Assembly: GCA_958435945.1 (NCBI GenBank)
Contig: CAUBIC010000013.1
Location: 1 to 64,000, forward strand
Source of the DNA: an uncultured Collinsella sp.
Lineage (GTDB): Bacteria; Actinomycetota; Coriobacteriia; Coriobacteriales; Coriobacteriaceae
Reading direction: 5' to 3'
DNA: 64,000 nucleotides
Positions 8,691-22,687 of the stretch are shown piece by piece. The notes beneath the pieces were generated by a model. The model had not been told where the DNA came from. It did no database searches and saw only the letters and a list, made by a program, of their open reading frames with translations. A program made the translations under genes and the position numbers. Within the stretch, counting starts at the first letter, position 1, and the number at the start of each line of letters is the position of its first letter.

Positions 8691-10082
8691 ATGGCATATG
8701 ACGACAGGGAGACGGGACTGACGGTCGAGGACCGTGGCTCTAAGTTGGGTCTCCCCCAAAACCAAGATGCAGAGGCCAACGTACTGGCCGCTATGCTGCT
8801 ATCGCCCGAGGTGGTCGAAGAGGCCCAAGTCGAGCTGCAGCCCGATGACTTCTACCGGCCCATTCATAAGACCATCTATACTGCGATGGTCGATATGTAT
8901 AACAGTCGCATCCCCATTGACTCTATCTCGCTGATCGATTACCTGCGAAGCATCAACAAGCTCGATGCCGTGGGCGGCGAGGCGTACATTTTGGAGCTGA
9001 TGGGACAGACTCTGTCGCTCGTCAACTGGCAGCACCATGCCGCCATCGTTCGCCGCGACTCGATGCTGCGTGAGCTGATTGGCGCCACCAACGAGATCAA
9101 CGCGCTGGCCTACAACGCCCCCACCGACACCAAAGAGGTCGTGGAGCTGGCCGAGAGCAAGCTGCTCAAGGTCACGGCGCGTGAGGTTAAGTCGAGCTAC
9201 AAGACGCTGACCGAGTTTATGGTCGAGGCCTATAACGAGGCCGAGGAAGTGTGCAAGGCCGGCGGTCAGGCTGCAGGCGTGCCCACGGGCTTTCCGTCGC
9301 TCGACCGTATGCTCATGGGTTTCCGCGAGGGCCAGCTCATCATTATCGGCGCCCGCCCCGCCGTTGGTAAGACGTCGTTCGCCCTGAACTTGGCGCTCAA
9401 CGCCGCCGCCGCGGGCTATACCGTCGGCTTCTTCTCGCTGGAGATGTCGGGCAAGGAAATTGCCCAGCGTCTGATTTGCGCCTATGCCATGATCTCGATC
9501 AGCGACTTCCGTACGGGCCGCATTAGTCCCGAGCAGTGGGCCAACATCAATGAGGCCACGCAGACGCTGTCCAAGCTCGATATTCTGATTGACGATACGC
9601 CCGGCACCACGGTGACCGAGATTCGCGCCAAGAGCCGCCGCATGCTCCATAACAAGGAGAAGGCCATCATCATCCTGGACTATTTGCAGCTGGTGAGTCC
9701 CCCGCCGGGACGTCGTTCCGAGAGCCGCACCGTCGAGGTCTCCGAGATGTCGCGTGGTCTGAAGATTATGGCCAAGGAGCTCAAGATTCCGCTGATCGCG
9801 CTGTCGCAGCTGTCGCGTCAGGTCGAGTCCCGTACCGGCAAGCGCCCGCAGCTGTCCGACCTGCGTGAATCGGGCTCCATCGAGCAGGATGCCGATATCG
9901 TCATGTTCTTGGACCGATCCGCCGACGAGGCCGAGGCCTCGCGCGACGACCGACCCGACGAGGGCGTTACGCGTATCGTCGTGGCCAAGAACCGTTCGGG
10001 CCCGATTGGCGACGTCGACCTGATGTTCCTGCCGGCATCCACCAAGTTCTATGAGCTTGATGGGGCGCATACCGAGGAGTAG
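8691..10082 (+). CDS. dnaB: Replicative DNA helicase DnaB
   Basis: The hexameric 5'-3' replicative helicase, about 463 residues. The N-terminal DnaB domain (PQNQDAEANVLAAMLLSPEVV) is followed by a linker and a RecA-like domain with Walker A GARPAVGKTS (about 220-229), Walker B IIILDYLQLV and the Arg-rich LSRQVESRTGKRPQLSDLRESGSIEQDAD region. No intein is present. The ATG at 8691 has GAGG seven bases upstream; an ATG at 8679 in frame is a weaker alternative. It follows rplI, a common arrangement. Confidence 0.96.
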   Translation: MAYDDRETGLTVEDRGSKLGLPQNQDAEANVLAAMLLSPEVVEEAQVELQPDDFYRPIHKTIYTAMVDMYNSRIPIDSISLIDYLRSINKLDAVGGEAYILELMGQTLSLVNWQHHAAIVRRDSMLRELIGATNEINALAYNAPTDTKEVVELAESKLLKVTAREVKSSYKTLTEFMVEAYNEAEEVCKAGGQAAGVPTGFPSLDRMLMGFREGQLIIIGARPAVGKTSFALNLALNAAAAGYTVGFFSLEMSGKEIAQRLICAYAMISISDFRTGRISPEQWANINEATQTLSKLDILIDDTPGTTVTEIRAKSRRMLHNKEKAIIILDYLQLVSPPPGRRSESRTVEVSEMSRGLKIMAKELKIPLIALSQLSRQVESRTGKRPQLSDLRESGSIEQDADIVMFLDRSADEAEASRDDRPDEGVTRIVVAKNRSGPIGDVDLMFLPASTKFYELDGAHTEE

Positions 10083-10164
10083 GACAGGCGCCCGTTGCAC
10101 GGGTATACTGGGAATGTTTTGTGCTTCTGCGCACTTGCGGTGTGCGGACAGTCCATGAATGTGA

Positions 10165-11460
<1,296 letters not shown>

Positions 11461-11482
11461 TCGGCGTTATTTGGTTATTGCG

Positions 11483-11529
11483 ATATACCCCTTTGCAGCC
11501 CAGATGGGCGGCCGAGGGGTATATTTGCT
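11483..11529 (+). terminator. Hairpin between purA and purD
   Basis: ATATACCCCT (11483-11492) pairs perfectly with 11515-11524, and an inner GCCCA/GGGC pairing strengthens it. Only a short T-rich stretch follows, so this is a probable but not textbook terminator of purA. Confidence 0.55.
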
Positions 11530-11578
11530 TGTAATGGGCCCGCGCGGAGCGGGCCGGTAATCCATAGAGGAGGCACCC

Positions 11579-12883
<1,305 letters not shown>

Positions 12884-12904
12884 AATCCGAGAGGAATGAG
12901 ACGG

Positions 12905-13600
12905 ATGGACGAGAAGAACGAAGAGCTCGTGGACGCGCAGATCGTCGAGGAAGACGGCCGCATGTATGGGCACGCCGAGGGCGAGCCTGGCGGCGAGGTC
13001 GCTGACGAGCCGGCGCTGGTGCTGGGCGACGACGACCCGCACGATGCCGAGCTGCATGAGAAGATTCTTTCGGAGGAGTGCGCCTGGAAGGGCAAGATCC
13101 TCGACGTCCACCGTCTTGAGGTTGAGCTGCCCAACGGTCGCCGCAGCGCCCGCGATATCGTTCGCCATCCGGGTGCGGCGGCCGTTGTGGCACTGACCGA
13201 GAGCGGCAAGATCGTGCTGGTGCGTCAGTACCGCACCGCCATCGACCGCGTGACGGTCGAGATTCCCGCCGGCAAGCTCGATCCGGGCGAGGACCCGCTC
13301 GATTGCGCCAAGCGCGAGCTGCATGAGGAGACGGGCTTTAGGGCTGGTCGCATTCGCTTTTTGACGTCGATTGTCACGTCCTGCGGTTTTTGCGATGAGA
13401 TCATCCACATCTACTTGGCTACCAAGCTCGAGTTTGATGCGCCCGACCCCGACGATGACGAGTTTGTCAACGTCGACCTGGTGCCACTGCATGAGCTGAT
13501 CGACGCCGTACTCGACGGCAAGATCGAAGACGCCAAGACCGTTGTGGGTGCCTTGGCTTGCGACAGCATTGCTCATCGTTTGGGTGGAGCGGAGCTCTAG
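12905..13600 (+). CDS. Nudix hydrolase, ADP-ribose pyrophosphatase type
   Basis: 231 residues. A complete Nudix box spans the GKLDPGEDPLDCAKRELHEE stretch and ends TGF, in the ADP-ribose pyrophosphatase context (VRQYRTAIDRVTVEIPAG upstream). It likely hydrolyses ADP-ribose or related nucleotide sugars. An acidic N-terminal extension of about 55 residues, rich in Glu/Asp, is not part of the catalytic domain. The start at 12905 is preferred (GAGAGGA nine bases upstream) over an ATG three codons earlier that overlaps the site. It follows purD closely; its 3' end touches the structured element at 13601. Confidence 0.88.
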   Translation: MDEKNEELVDAQIVEEDGRMYGHAEGEPGGEVADEPALVLGDDDPHDAELHEKILSEECAWKGKILDVHRLEVELPNGRRSARDIVRHPGAAAVVALTESGKIVLVRQYRTAIDRVTVEIPAGKLDPGEDPLDCAKRELHEETGFRAGRIRFLTSIVTSCGFCDEIIHIYLATKLEFDAPDPDDDEFVNVDLVPLHELIDAVLDGKIEDAKTVVGALACDSIAHRLGGAEL

Positions 13601-13747
13601 GTTACGCGGTTTTACCAAACCGCGTAACGAGTCGACGCTGCAAACGCCCCTAAGCGGCAATCTGCCTTTCAATCGTCGCTCGCGTACCGAAGTACGCGTC
13701 GCTCCTCTTTCAAGGCACCTTGCTCGCTTAGGGACGTTTTCGCTGAC
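13601..13747 (+). ncRNA. Structured repeat element, copy A (candidate RNA)
   Basis: A 147-nt element starting right after the Nudix stop. P1: GTTACGCGGTTT (13601-13612) with 13617-13628, loop TACC. P2: 13642-13656 with 13725-13739 (14 of 15 paired), extended by GCAA/TTGC. P3: GCCTT (13664-13668) with AAGGC (13712-13716). P4: CGCGTAC (13681-13687) with 13692-13698, loop CGAA. Copy B at 31962-32109 keeps P1 and the linkers, but P2-P4 differ in sequence and still pair. Strand is assumed from linker order; transcription is not shown. Confidence 0.65.
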
Positions 13748-13842
13748 GCTGCCAGAACATCGGCGTTATATCTGTCGTGGGTTTTTCTTTCGGTTCGCTT
13801 GGTCAACCGATTTTTCCGTTCTTCCTATTTCTAGAGGACCAC

Positions 13843-15615
13843 ATGCTGAAGCGTTTTCTGTCTTATTACAAGCCCCAGATGGGGCTTTTTGTTGCTGATA
13901 CTCTTTGTGCTCTGGTGCTTGCCGCCATTGACCTGGCGTTCCCCATTATCTTGCGCAATCTGACCGGTGGGCTCTTTACTCAGGGTCAGGCTGCTATTAT
14001 GCAGGCGCTCGGTATGATCGCGGTGGGACTGGTGCTGATGTATGTCATCCGCTGCGCCTGCCGCTATTTTGTGAGCTATTGGGGTCATGTGATGGGCGCG
14101 CGCATGGAGTCCAAAATGCGCGAGGACCTGTTCGATCAGTACGAACGGTTTAGCTTTGCGTACTTTGATCGCAACAGCTCGGGCGACATGATGAGCCGCG
14201 TGGTCAATGACCTGTTCGATATCTGCGAGGCGGCGCACCACGTGCCCGAATGGATCATTATCTGCGGTATCGAGATCATCGGCTCGTTTGTGATTCTGTT
14301 TACCATCGCGCCGGTGCTCGCACTCGCCATGGCTGTGGTGACGGTGGTGTTCGCGGTCATTATGTTTTGGCAGAATATGCGCATGCGCGAGGTCTTTAGC
14401 GATAACCGCAAAAAGATTAGCGGCATCAACGCGCAGCTGCAGGATTCGCTGGCGGGCATGCGTGTGGTCAAGAGCTTTGCCAATGAGCAGACCGAGCGCT
14501 CTAAGTTTCGCGCCTCGAACAATCGCTACCTTTCGTCCAAGGAGAACATGTATCACGCCATGGGCGTCTATACCGCGACGTATGGCCTGCTCTCGGGAGT
14601 GCTTTATGTGATCGTGGTGCTGCTGGGCGGTTGGCTCGTTGCCCAGGGTCAGCTGCAGGCGGTCGATATGGCAACCTTCGCACTCTACATTTCGCTGTTC
14701 TGCACGCCGCTCGAGACGCTCGTCAATTCGGCTGAGACGTATCAGAAAGCCATCGCCGGCTTTAAGCGCATGGATGAGGTGCTCTCGACTGTCCCCGATA
14801 TTCAGGATAAGCCGGGTGCTGCGGATCTGCAGGTGACGGCTGGTGCTGTGGAGTACCGCGACGTGTGCTTTAGCTACGAGGATGTTGAATTGGCCGAGCG
14901 CGGCGCCGACGGACGCCCTGTTATCGACCACATGGACCTGTCCATCAAGCCCGGTCAGACCATCGCTTTGGTTGGCCCCTCGGGCGGCGGCAAATCGACG
15001 ACTTGTTCGCTGTTGCCGCGCTTTTACGACGTTGCCGCCGGCTCCATTAGCATCGACGGCCAGGATGTGCGCGACGTGACGCAGCATAGTCTGCGCCGTG
15101 CCATCGGCCTGGTGCAGCAAGATGTGTACCTGTTTGATGGAACGATCGGCGAGAACATCGCCTACGGCAAGCCGGGCGCCACGGCAGAAGAGATCGCCGA
15201 AGCGGCCCGCCGCGCCAATATTGATACCTTTATCGAATCGCTTCCGCAAGGCTACGACACCGTGGTGGGCGAGCGCGGCAGCCGTCTTTCGGGTGGTCAA
15301 AAGCAGCGCGTCGCCATCGCGCGCGTTTTTCTCAAGAATCCCAAGATCCTTATTTTGGATGAGGCGACGAGTGCCCTGGATAACGAGAGCGAGGAAGCGG
15401 TGCAGGAGTCGCTCGAAGAGCTGGCACGCGGCCGTACCACGATCATCATCGCCCACCGTCTCTCGACTATTAAGCATGCTGACGAGATTGCGACCGTTGA
15501 GCATGGTCGCGTTGTGGAACGTGGCACGCACGAGGAGCTTCTCGCCCGTGGCGGCACCTATGCCCGTTACTATCGAATGCAGTTCGAAGGTGCGCGTGCG
15601 CACGAGCTCGACTGA
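13843..15615 (+). CDS. ABC exporter, fused membrane and ATPase (MsbA/MdlB type)
   Basis: A 590-residue half-exporter that would act as a dimer, exporting lipid, peptide or drug; the substrate is not deducible. Six transmembrane helices (about 15-310) precede a nucleotide-binding domain with Walker A GPSGGGKST (about 379-387), signature LSGGQKQR (about 482), Walker B ILILDEATSALD (about 502) and the H-loop AHRLSTI. The ATG at 13843 follows AGAGGA; the open frame upstream overlaps element A and is not coding-like. The next gene begins 19 bases downstream. Confidence 0.92.
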   Translation: MLKRFLSYYKPQMGLFVADTLCALVLAAIDLAFPIILRNLTGGLFTQGQAAIMQALGMIAVGLVLMYVIRCACRYFVSYWGHVMGARMESKMREDLFDQYERFSFAYFDRNSSGDMMSRVVNDLFDICEAAHHVPEWIIICGIEIIGSFVILFTIAPVLALAMAVVTVVFAVIMFWQNMRMREVFSDNRKKISGINAQLQDSLAGMRVVKSFANEQTERSKFRASNNRYLSSKENMYHAMGVYTATYGLLSGVLYVIVVLLGGWLVAQGQLQAVDMATFALYISLFCTPLETLVNSAETYQKAIAGFKRMDEVLSTVPDIQDKPGAADLQVTAGAVEYRDVCFSYEDVELAERGADGRPVIDHMDLSIKPGQTIALVGPSGGGKSTTCSLLPRFYDVAAGSISIDGQDVRDVTQHSLRRAIGLVQQDVYLFDGTIGENIAYGKPGATAEEIAEAARRANIDTFIESLPQGYDTVVGERGSRLSGGQKQRVAIARVFLKNPKILILDEATSALDNESEEAVQESLEELARGRTTIIIAHRLSTIKHADEIATVEHGRVVERGTHEELLARGGTYARYYRMQFEGARAHELD

Positions 15616-15634
15616 TTGATATGACAGGAAGATC

Positions 15635-16600
15635 ATGGCTGATAAGAACCCTTTGACTCCGGAAGAAGTGACGGAGTTATTCTCCGAAATCGATGCATCC
15701 GGCGTCTTGGATCCTACGCTCGCCAAAAAGCGCACCGAGCGCATGCGCGAGAAAGAGGCCGCCGTCAAGCGCGGCGACAAGGCGACGCTGGCGCGGCTGC
15801 GCAGCGAGGATCGCGCGAGCCAGGCAAAACATATCGACCCGCTGTCCGAGGACGACCCTTCGGGCTCGCAGGTGAGCCATACCATTACGAAGACCGCCAT
15901 GGCCGTGGTTATCGGCATTTTGGTGCTGATTGTGGGCATGCAGATTGGCTACGGCGTGATGCGACGTCTGAATACCGCGAACCTTTCCGAAAGTGTTTCG
16001 GTGGATACCGTTTCGACCGCGCTCAAGGGTGGACTTGAATGGGGCAATGGCTTTACGCAGTTCCCGCTCGATTTTACCGTCGACGAGGCAGATGAGCGCA
16101 CGGGCACGGTTGAGGTGACGGTGCTGGACACGTCTTCTGCCAATGAACTCGAGCTGCTGTCCAACGGTCAGATTCAGGCGGCGGCGCTCGCAACCAACGC
16201 CCTGCTCAACGACAAGATCGACCGTGTGGTGTATAACGTTCACGCCTATATCGACGAGGACAGCAGGATCCAGCATGATTCCTTCTTTGGCATGTTTCCT
16301 GCTCAGGGGCACCAAAGCGCCATCCTGACGTTCGTTTGGACCAAGAGCTCGTCCAACGCCACGAGTATCGACTGGAAGATGCGCATCGTAAGCATGGACG
16401 ACACCATTGCCGAGCGCATTCAAAAACAGGTCAACTCGGTTTCATCGCTGATCGAGGACCCGGTGGTGAGCCAGACCAAGATCACGGAGGAGCAGGCCGA
16501 GCGCGATCTTGAGCATCGTCTGCACGGTCGAGAGATCTTCCGCGGCGGAAAGCCCGATCGCACGCCGTCCGAGCTGCTGGAGCAGGACAAGCAAAAGTAG
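15635..16600 (+). CDS. Hypothetical single-pass membrane protein
   Basis: 321 residues, family not recognised. A charged cytosolic N-terminus (1-85) with an EF-like acidic opening leads to one transmembrane helix (about 87-108, AMAVVIGILVLIVGMQIGYGV). A likely extracytoplasmic domain of about 170 residues follows, and then a charged tail (about 280-321, EEQAERDLEHRLHG). It lies 19 bases after the ABC exporter gene, so the two are probably co-expressed; a helper or envelope role is inference only. Confidence 0.65.
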   Translation: MADKNPLTPEEVTELFSEIDASGVLDPTLAKKRTERMREKEAAVKRGDKATLARLRSEDRASQAKHIDPLSEDDPSGSQVSHTITKTAMAVVIGILVLIVGMQIGYGVMRRLNTANLSESVSVDTVSTALKGGLEWGNGFTQFPLDFTVDEADERTGTVEVTVLDTSSANELELLSNGQIQAAALATNALLNDKIDRVVYNVHAYIDEDSRIQHDSFFGMFPAQGHQSAILTFVWTKSSSNATSIDWKMRIVSMDDTIAERIQKQVNSVSSLIEDPVVSQTKITEEQAERDLEHRLHGREIFRGGKPDRTPSELLEQDKQK

Positions 16601-16623
16601 TCCGCAGCCACATAGAACGATGC

Positions 16624-16662
16624 CATCCCGCGTGAGCCGCAAGCCCACGCGGGATGATTTTT
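16624..16662 (+). terminator. Intrinsic terminator after the exporter operon
   Basis: CATCCCGCGTG (16624-16634) pairs perfectly with CACGCGGGATG (16646-16656), followed by ATTTTTC. Confidence 0.85.
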
Positions 16663-16759
16663 CTGGGACGGGGATTAAAAAATCATTCTGTCATGTATGC
16701 AGTTGGCGACAAAGCCCTGCTCTCAGAATAATTTTTAATCCCCGTCCCAGAAAAATCAT
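16654..16759. repeat. Long inverted repeat, ~36-bp arms
   Basis: Arms 16654-16690 and 16724-16759 are complementary except for one indel or mismatch near the inner end, around a 33-nt loop. The core TCTGGGACGGGGATTAAAAA resembles the GGGACAG-type repeats elsewhere but is longer. It overlaps the terminator tail. Confidence 0.85.
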
Positions 16760-16859
16760 TATGCACAGGAAGTCATAATTATCATTTTGTAAACAATTCT
16801 ATGTAATTAATGCCATGGGCGATGCTTGCGGTTAGAATACCGCGAGGCCTAACTACACA

Positions 16860-16890
16860 CCTTTAAGCCGGTCCTGTGAGACCGGGAAGG
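16860..16890 (+). promoter_or_regulatory. PyrR-binding RNA element controlling carAB translation
   Basis: The stem CCGGTC/GACCGG (16868-16873, 16880-16885) presents the loop CTGTGA. The segment GGTCCTGTGAGACC closely fits the known PyrR anti-antiterminator consensus (ARUCCNGNGAGGYU). An outer pairing CCTT (16860-16863) with AAGG (16887-16890) would hide the AAGGAG ribosome site of carA. The inferred mechanism is UMP-charged PyrR stabilising the hairpin and blocking translation. A TAGAAT box lies about 20 bases upstream. Confidence 0.82.
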
Positions 16891-16896
16891 AGAACT

Positions 16897-18342
16897 ATGG
16901 CGAACAACCATATTGCGGGCGCTGCCGCCCGCACCGTCGCGCCCAGCGAGCTGTGCCAGCGTATGCTGGCTAAAACCAGCAAGGGCACCTGCGGTCCCTG
17001 CATCCTGTATCTTGAGGATGGGACCATTTTTTATGGCCGTGCATGCGGTGCCGAGGGTACCGCAACCGGCGAGGTCTGCTTTAACACGTCGCTCGAGGGC
17101 TACTTTGAGGTCATGACCGACCCGAGCTATGCCGGCCAAATCGTAACCATGACCTATCCGCAGATCGGCAACTACGGCATTGACGAGACCGATGTCCAGT
17201 CGGCCTTCCCCGGCGATACCGCTCGCCCCGCGAGCGCTCCCGCCATGCGCGGCATGGTCGTCCACGACATGTGCGCCACGCCTTCTAACTGGCGCTCGAC
17301 CGTCAGCGTGCCGGAGTACCTGCGTGCACACGGCATCGTCGCTATCGAGGGCGTCGACACCCGCGCTCTCGTGCGCCACCTGCGCGACAACGGTTCCAAG
17401 ATGGGCATAATCTCGACGGAGATCTTCGACGTCGACGAGCTTGCCGAGCGCCTGTCCGCCGCGCCTACGCTGGTCGGCGAGAACCTGGCCAAGACCGTGA
17501 GCTGCCCTGAGCCCCACGCTTTTGCCGCGAGTGACCTGCCCACTACGCATGACTTTGCGCTTGCCCCTGCCGCTCCTGCCCGCCACAAAGTGGTTGCCTA
17601 CGACTGCGGTGTCAAGCGCGGCATTCTGGAGGGCCTGGTCCGTGCCGGCTGCGACCTGACCGTCGTGCCGTGGGATACGCCCGCCCAGCAGGTGCTCGAT
17701 ATGAATCCCGATGGCGTCTTTTTGTCCAATGGCCCCGGCGACCCCGATGCCGTGGTGGAGACCTACGAGCAGGTGCAGCAGCTGATCGGCAAGGTGCCAA
17801 TTTTTGGTATTTGTCTCGGTCACCAGATGATCAGCTTGGCGTGCGGCGCCCAGATGGAAAAGCTCAAATTCGGTCACCGTGGTGGCAACCAGCCGGTTAT
17901 GAATCTGGTCAGCCGCCGTGTGGAGATCACCGCGCAAAACCACGGCTTTGGCCTGTTGTTCCCCAGCTTGGGCAAGCTTGTCCCCGAGCTTTCGGGCGGC
18001 GAGACCGAGCACGCGGCCGATGGCGATCTGCGCGTCTGGGTGCGCCGCGGTATCGCGCCGGTCGTGATGAACGAGCGTTTCGGCCGCATTCGCCTGACGC
18101 ATGTGAATCTCAATGACGGCACCGCCGAGGGCATTCAGCTGCTCGATGCGCCGTGCTTCTCGGTCCAGTATCACCCCGAGGCATCGCCCGGCCCCACCGA
18201 TGCCCATTATCTCTTTACCGCCTTTACGCGACTCATGGACGGCGAGGAGAACTATCTGGACATCGATACCGCCAAGGACCGCCTTGCCGGCTGGAATTTC
18301 GCCGAGAACGGTTCTGCCGCGACCGAGACCGAGGAGAACTAA
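16897..18342 (+). CDS. carA: Carbamoyl-phosphate synthase small (glutaminase) subunit
   Basis: Supplies ammonia from glutamine to CarB for pyrimidine and arginine synthesis. 481 residues, longer than the ~380 typical because of an N-terminal extension (about 25 residues) and C-terminal additions after the catalytic domain. The class I amidotransferase triad is visible: Cys in FGICLGHQM (about 305), His and Glu in [12 protein letters not shown] (about 426). The ATG at 16897 follows the AAGGAG embedded in the PyrR hairpin. The carB start lies 1 base after its stop. Confidence 0.95.
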   Translation: MANNHIAGAAARTVAPSELCQRMLAKTSKGTCGPCILYLEDGTIFYGRACGAEGTATGEVCFNTSLEGYFEVMTDPSYAGQIVTMTYPQIGNYGIDETDVQSAFPGDTARPASAPAMRGMVVHDMCATPSNWRSTVSVPEYLRAHGIVAIEGVDTRALVRHLRDNGSKMGIISTEIFDVDELAERLSAAPTLVGENLAKTVSCPEPHAFAASDLPTTHDFALAPAAPARHKVVAYDCGVKRGILEGLVRAGCDLTVVPWDTPAQQVLDMNPDGVFLSNGPGDPDAVVETYEQVQQLIGKVPIFGICLGHQMISLACGAQMEKLKFGHRGGNQPVMNLVSRRVEITAQNHGFGLLFPSLGKLVPELSGGETEHAADGDLRVWVRRGIAPVVMNERFGRIRLTHVNLNDGTAEGIQLLDAPCFSVQYHPEASPGPTDAHYLFTAFTRLMDGEENYLDIDTAKDRLAGWNFAENGSAATETEEN

Positions 18343-18343
18343 C

Positions 18344-21658
<3,315 letters not shown>

Positions 21659-21670
21659 TGTGACCTGGCC

Positions 21671-21755
21671 GGCCGGGGCGGGAGGCGGACACTTTCTCTC
21701 GGAAACTGGGCTTCGCGAAGTTTTCCGAGAGAAAGGACCGCCTCCCGCCCCGGCC
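21671..21755. repeat. Giant hairpin 1 in the carB-purE gap
   Basis: GGCCGGGGCGGGAGGCGG (21671-21688) pairs perfectly with 21738-21755. After a small internal loop, CTTTCTCTCGGAAA pairs with its complement. The apical sequence CTGGGCTTCGCGAAG is shared with hairpin 2 at 22020-22091. There is no T tail. Confidence 0.88.
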
Positions 21756-21828
21756 TGCGGTGACTTGGCTGCACCGTGTGCTGCCGAAGGGGCTTTGCGC
21801 GATGACTAGGGCTGAATAGAAAATGAGT

Positions 21829-21864
21829 GTGGGCTCCGCCGTTCGTTCGAACGGCGAATCCCAC
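21829..21864. repeat. Hairpin in the carB-purE gap
   Basis: The imperfect stem GTGGG...GCCGTTCG / CGAACGGC...CCCAC is centred on GTTCGTTCGAAC. It is one of several hairpins packed into this gap. Confidence 0.7.
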
Positions 21865-21870
21865 GTTAAT

Positions 21871-22015
21871 ATTTCAGCCAACGTACGTCATGGCAATCCC
21901 CGGTAGGTCCCCGGGTGCCCCGCGGCGGGCTGGGTTATTTAGCTGAGCGACTTTGCGAAGCAACCGGAGCTCATTTATTTCAGCCAACGTACGTCATGGC
22001 AATTCCCGGTAGGTC
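21871..22015. repeat. Pair of 39-bp direct repeats
   Basis: Copies at 21871-21909 and 21977-22015 agree at 38 of 39 positions (opening ATTTCAGCCAACGTACGTCA). The 67 bases between them hold a GC-rich stretch and a weaker relative of the CTTCGCGAAG apical motif at about 21950. No gene is visible in the whole 21659-22186 gap. Confidence 0.88.
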
Positions 22016-22019
22016 GCAG

Positions 22020-22091
22020 GGTGGCGGCTGAGCCTTTCCCTCGGGAAACTTCGCGAAGCCCAGTTCCCGAGGGAAAGGCTCAGCCGCCACC
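22020..22091. repeat. Giant hairpin 2 in the carB-purE gap
   Basis: A perfect 28-bp stem, 22020-22047 with 22064-22091. The apical 16 bases are the reverse complement of the hairpin 1 apical sequence, so the two hairpins are inverted relatives with different outer arms. A TATACT box at 22118-22123 for purE lies just downstream. Confidence 0.88.
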
Positions 22092-22186
22092 ACAAAGACC
22101 GCAGGGACGGGAGCAGCTATACTACTCTCAGTAGTTAAGGGTCGCGGATCCGCCGCGTCGCCGCTCTCAACAGGAGGTCTTTGTTT

Positions 22187-22651
22187 ATGGCAGATCAAAA
22201 GCCGGTTGTCGGGATCATCATGGGCTCTAAGTCCGATCTGGGCGTTATGGAAGGCTGCACCGCCGAGCTCGAGGCGCTTGGTGTGCCCTATGAGCTCGTC
22301 ATTGCGAGCGCACACCGCACGCCGGCGAAGGTCCACGAGTGGGCCTCGACTGCTGCCGATCGCGGTATCAAAGTAATTATCGCTGCCGCCGGCAAGGCCG
22401 CTCACCTGGGTGGTGTCGTGGCTGCCTTTACGCCGCTGCCGGTTATCGGCGTGCCTATGAAGACAAGTGACCTGGGCGGTATGGACTCGCTGCTGTCGAT
22501 GGTGCAGATGCCTTCGGGCGTGCCCGTGGCCTGCGTTGCCATCAACGGCGCCAAGAACGCCGCCATCTATGCCACGCAGATTCTGGGTGCTTGCGACCCC
22601 GAGTACCGCAAGGTTATCGAGAAGATGAAGCAGGAGATGGCCGACGCCTAA
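22187..22651 (+). CDS. purE: N5-carboxyaminoimidazole ribonucleotide mutase (class I PurE)
   Basis: Converts N5-CAIR to CAIR in purine synthesis. 154 residues, with GIIMGSKSD (about 9-17), the catalytic ASAHRTP histidine motif and AAGKAAHLGGVVAA. The start at 22187 has GGAGGT eight bases upstream. No purK is adjacent, so its partner must lie elsewhere in the genome. Confidence 0.96.
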   Translation: MADQKPVVGIIMGSKSDLGVMEGCTAELEALGVPYELVIASAHRTPAKVHEWASTAADRGIKVIIAAAGKAAHLGGVVAAFTPLPVIGVPMKTSDLGGMDSLLSMVQMPSGVPVACVAINGAKNAAIYATQILGACDPEYRKVIEKMKQEMADA

Positions 22652-22687
22652 GCGACTTGCCGTTCCGCTGTAATCATAGGGAGAGTC

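Noticed and set aside
13601..13628. A plain terminator for the Nudix gene
   Set aside because: The hairpin is strong but lacks a T tail and is the first stem of a larger element repeated at 31962, so a simple terminator does not explain it.
18113..18343. An N-terminal extension of carB of about 77 codons
   Set aside because: The extension lies inside carA in another frame and is not CarB-like; the ATG at 18344 has a good ribosome site and matches the family N-terminus.
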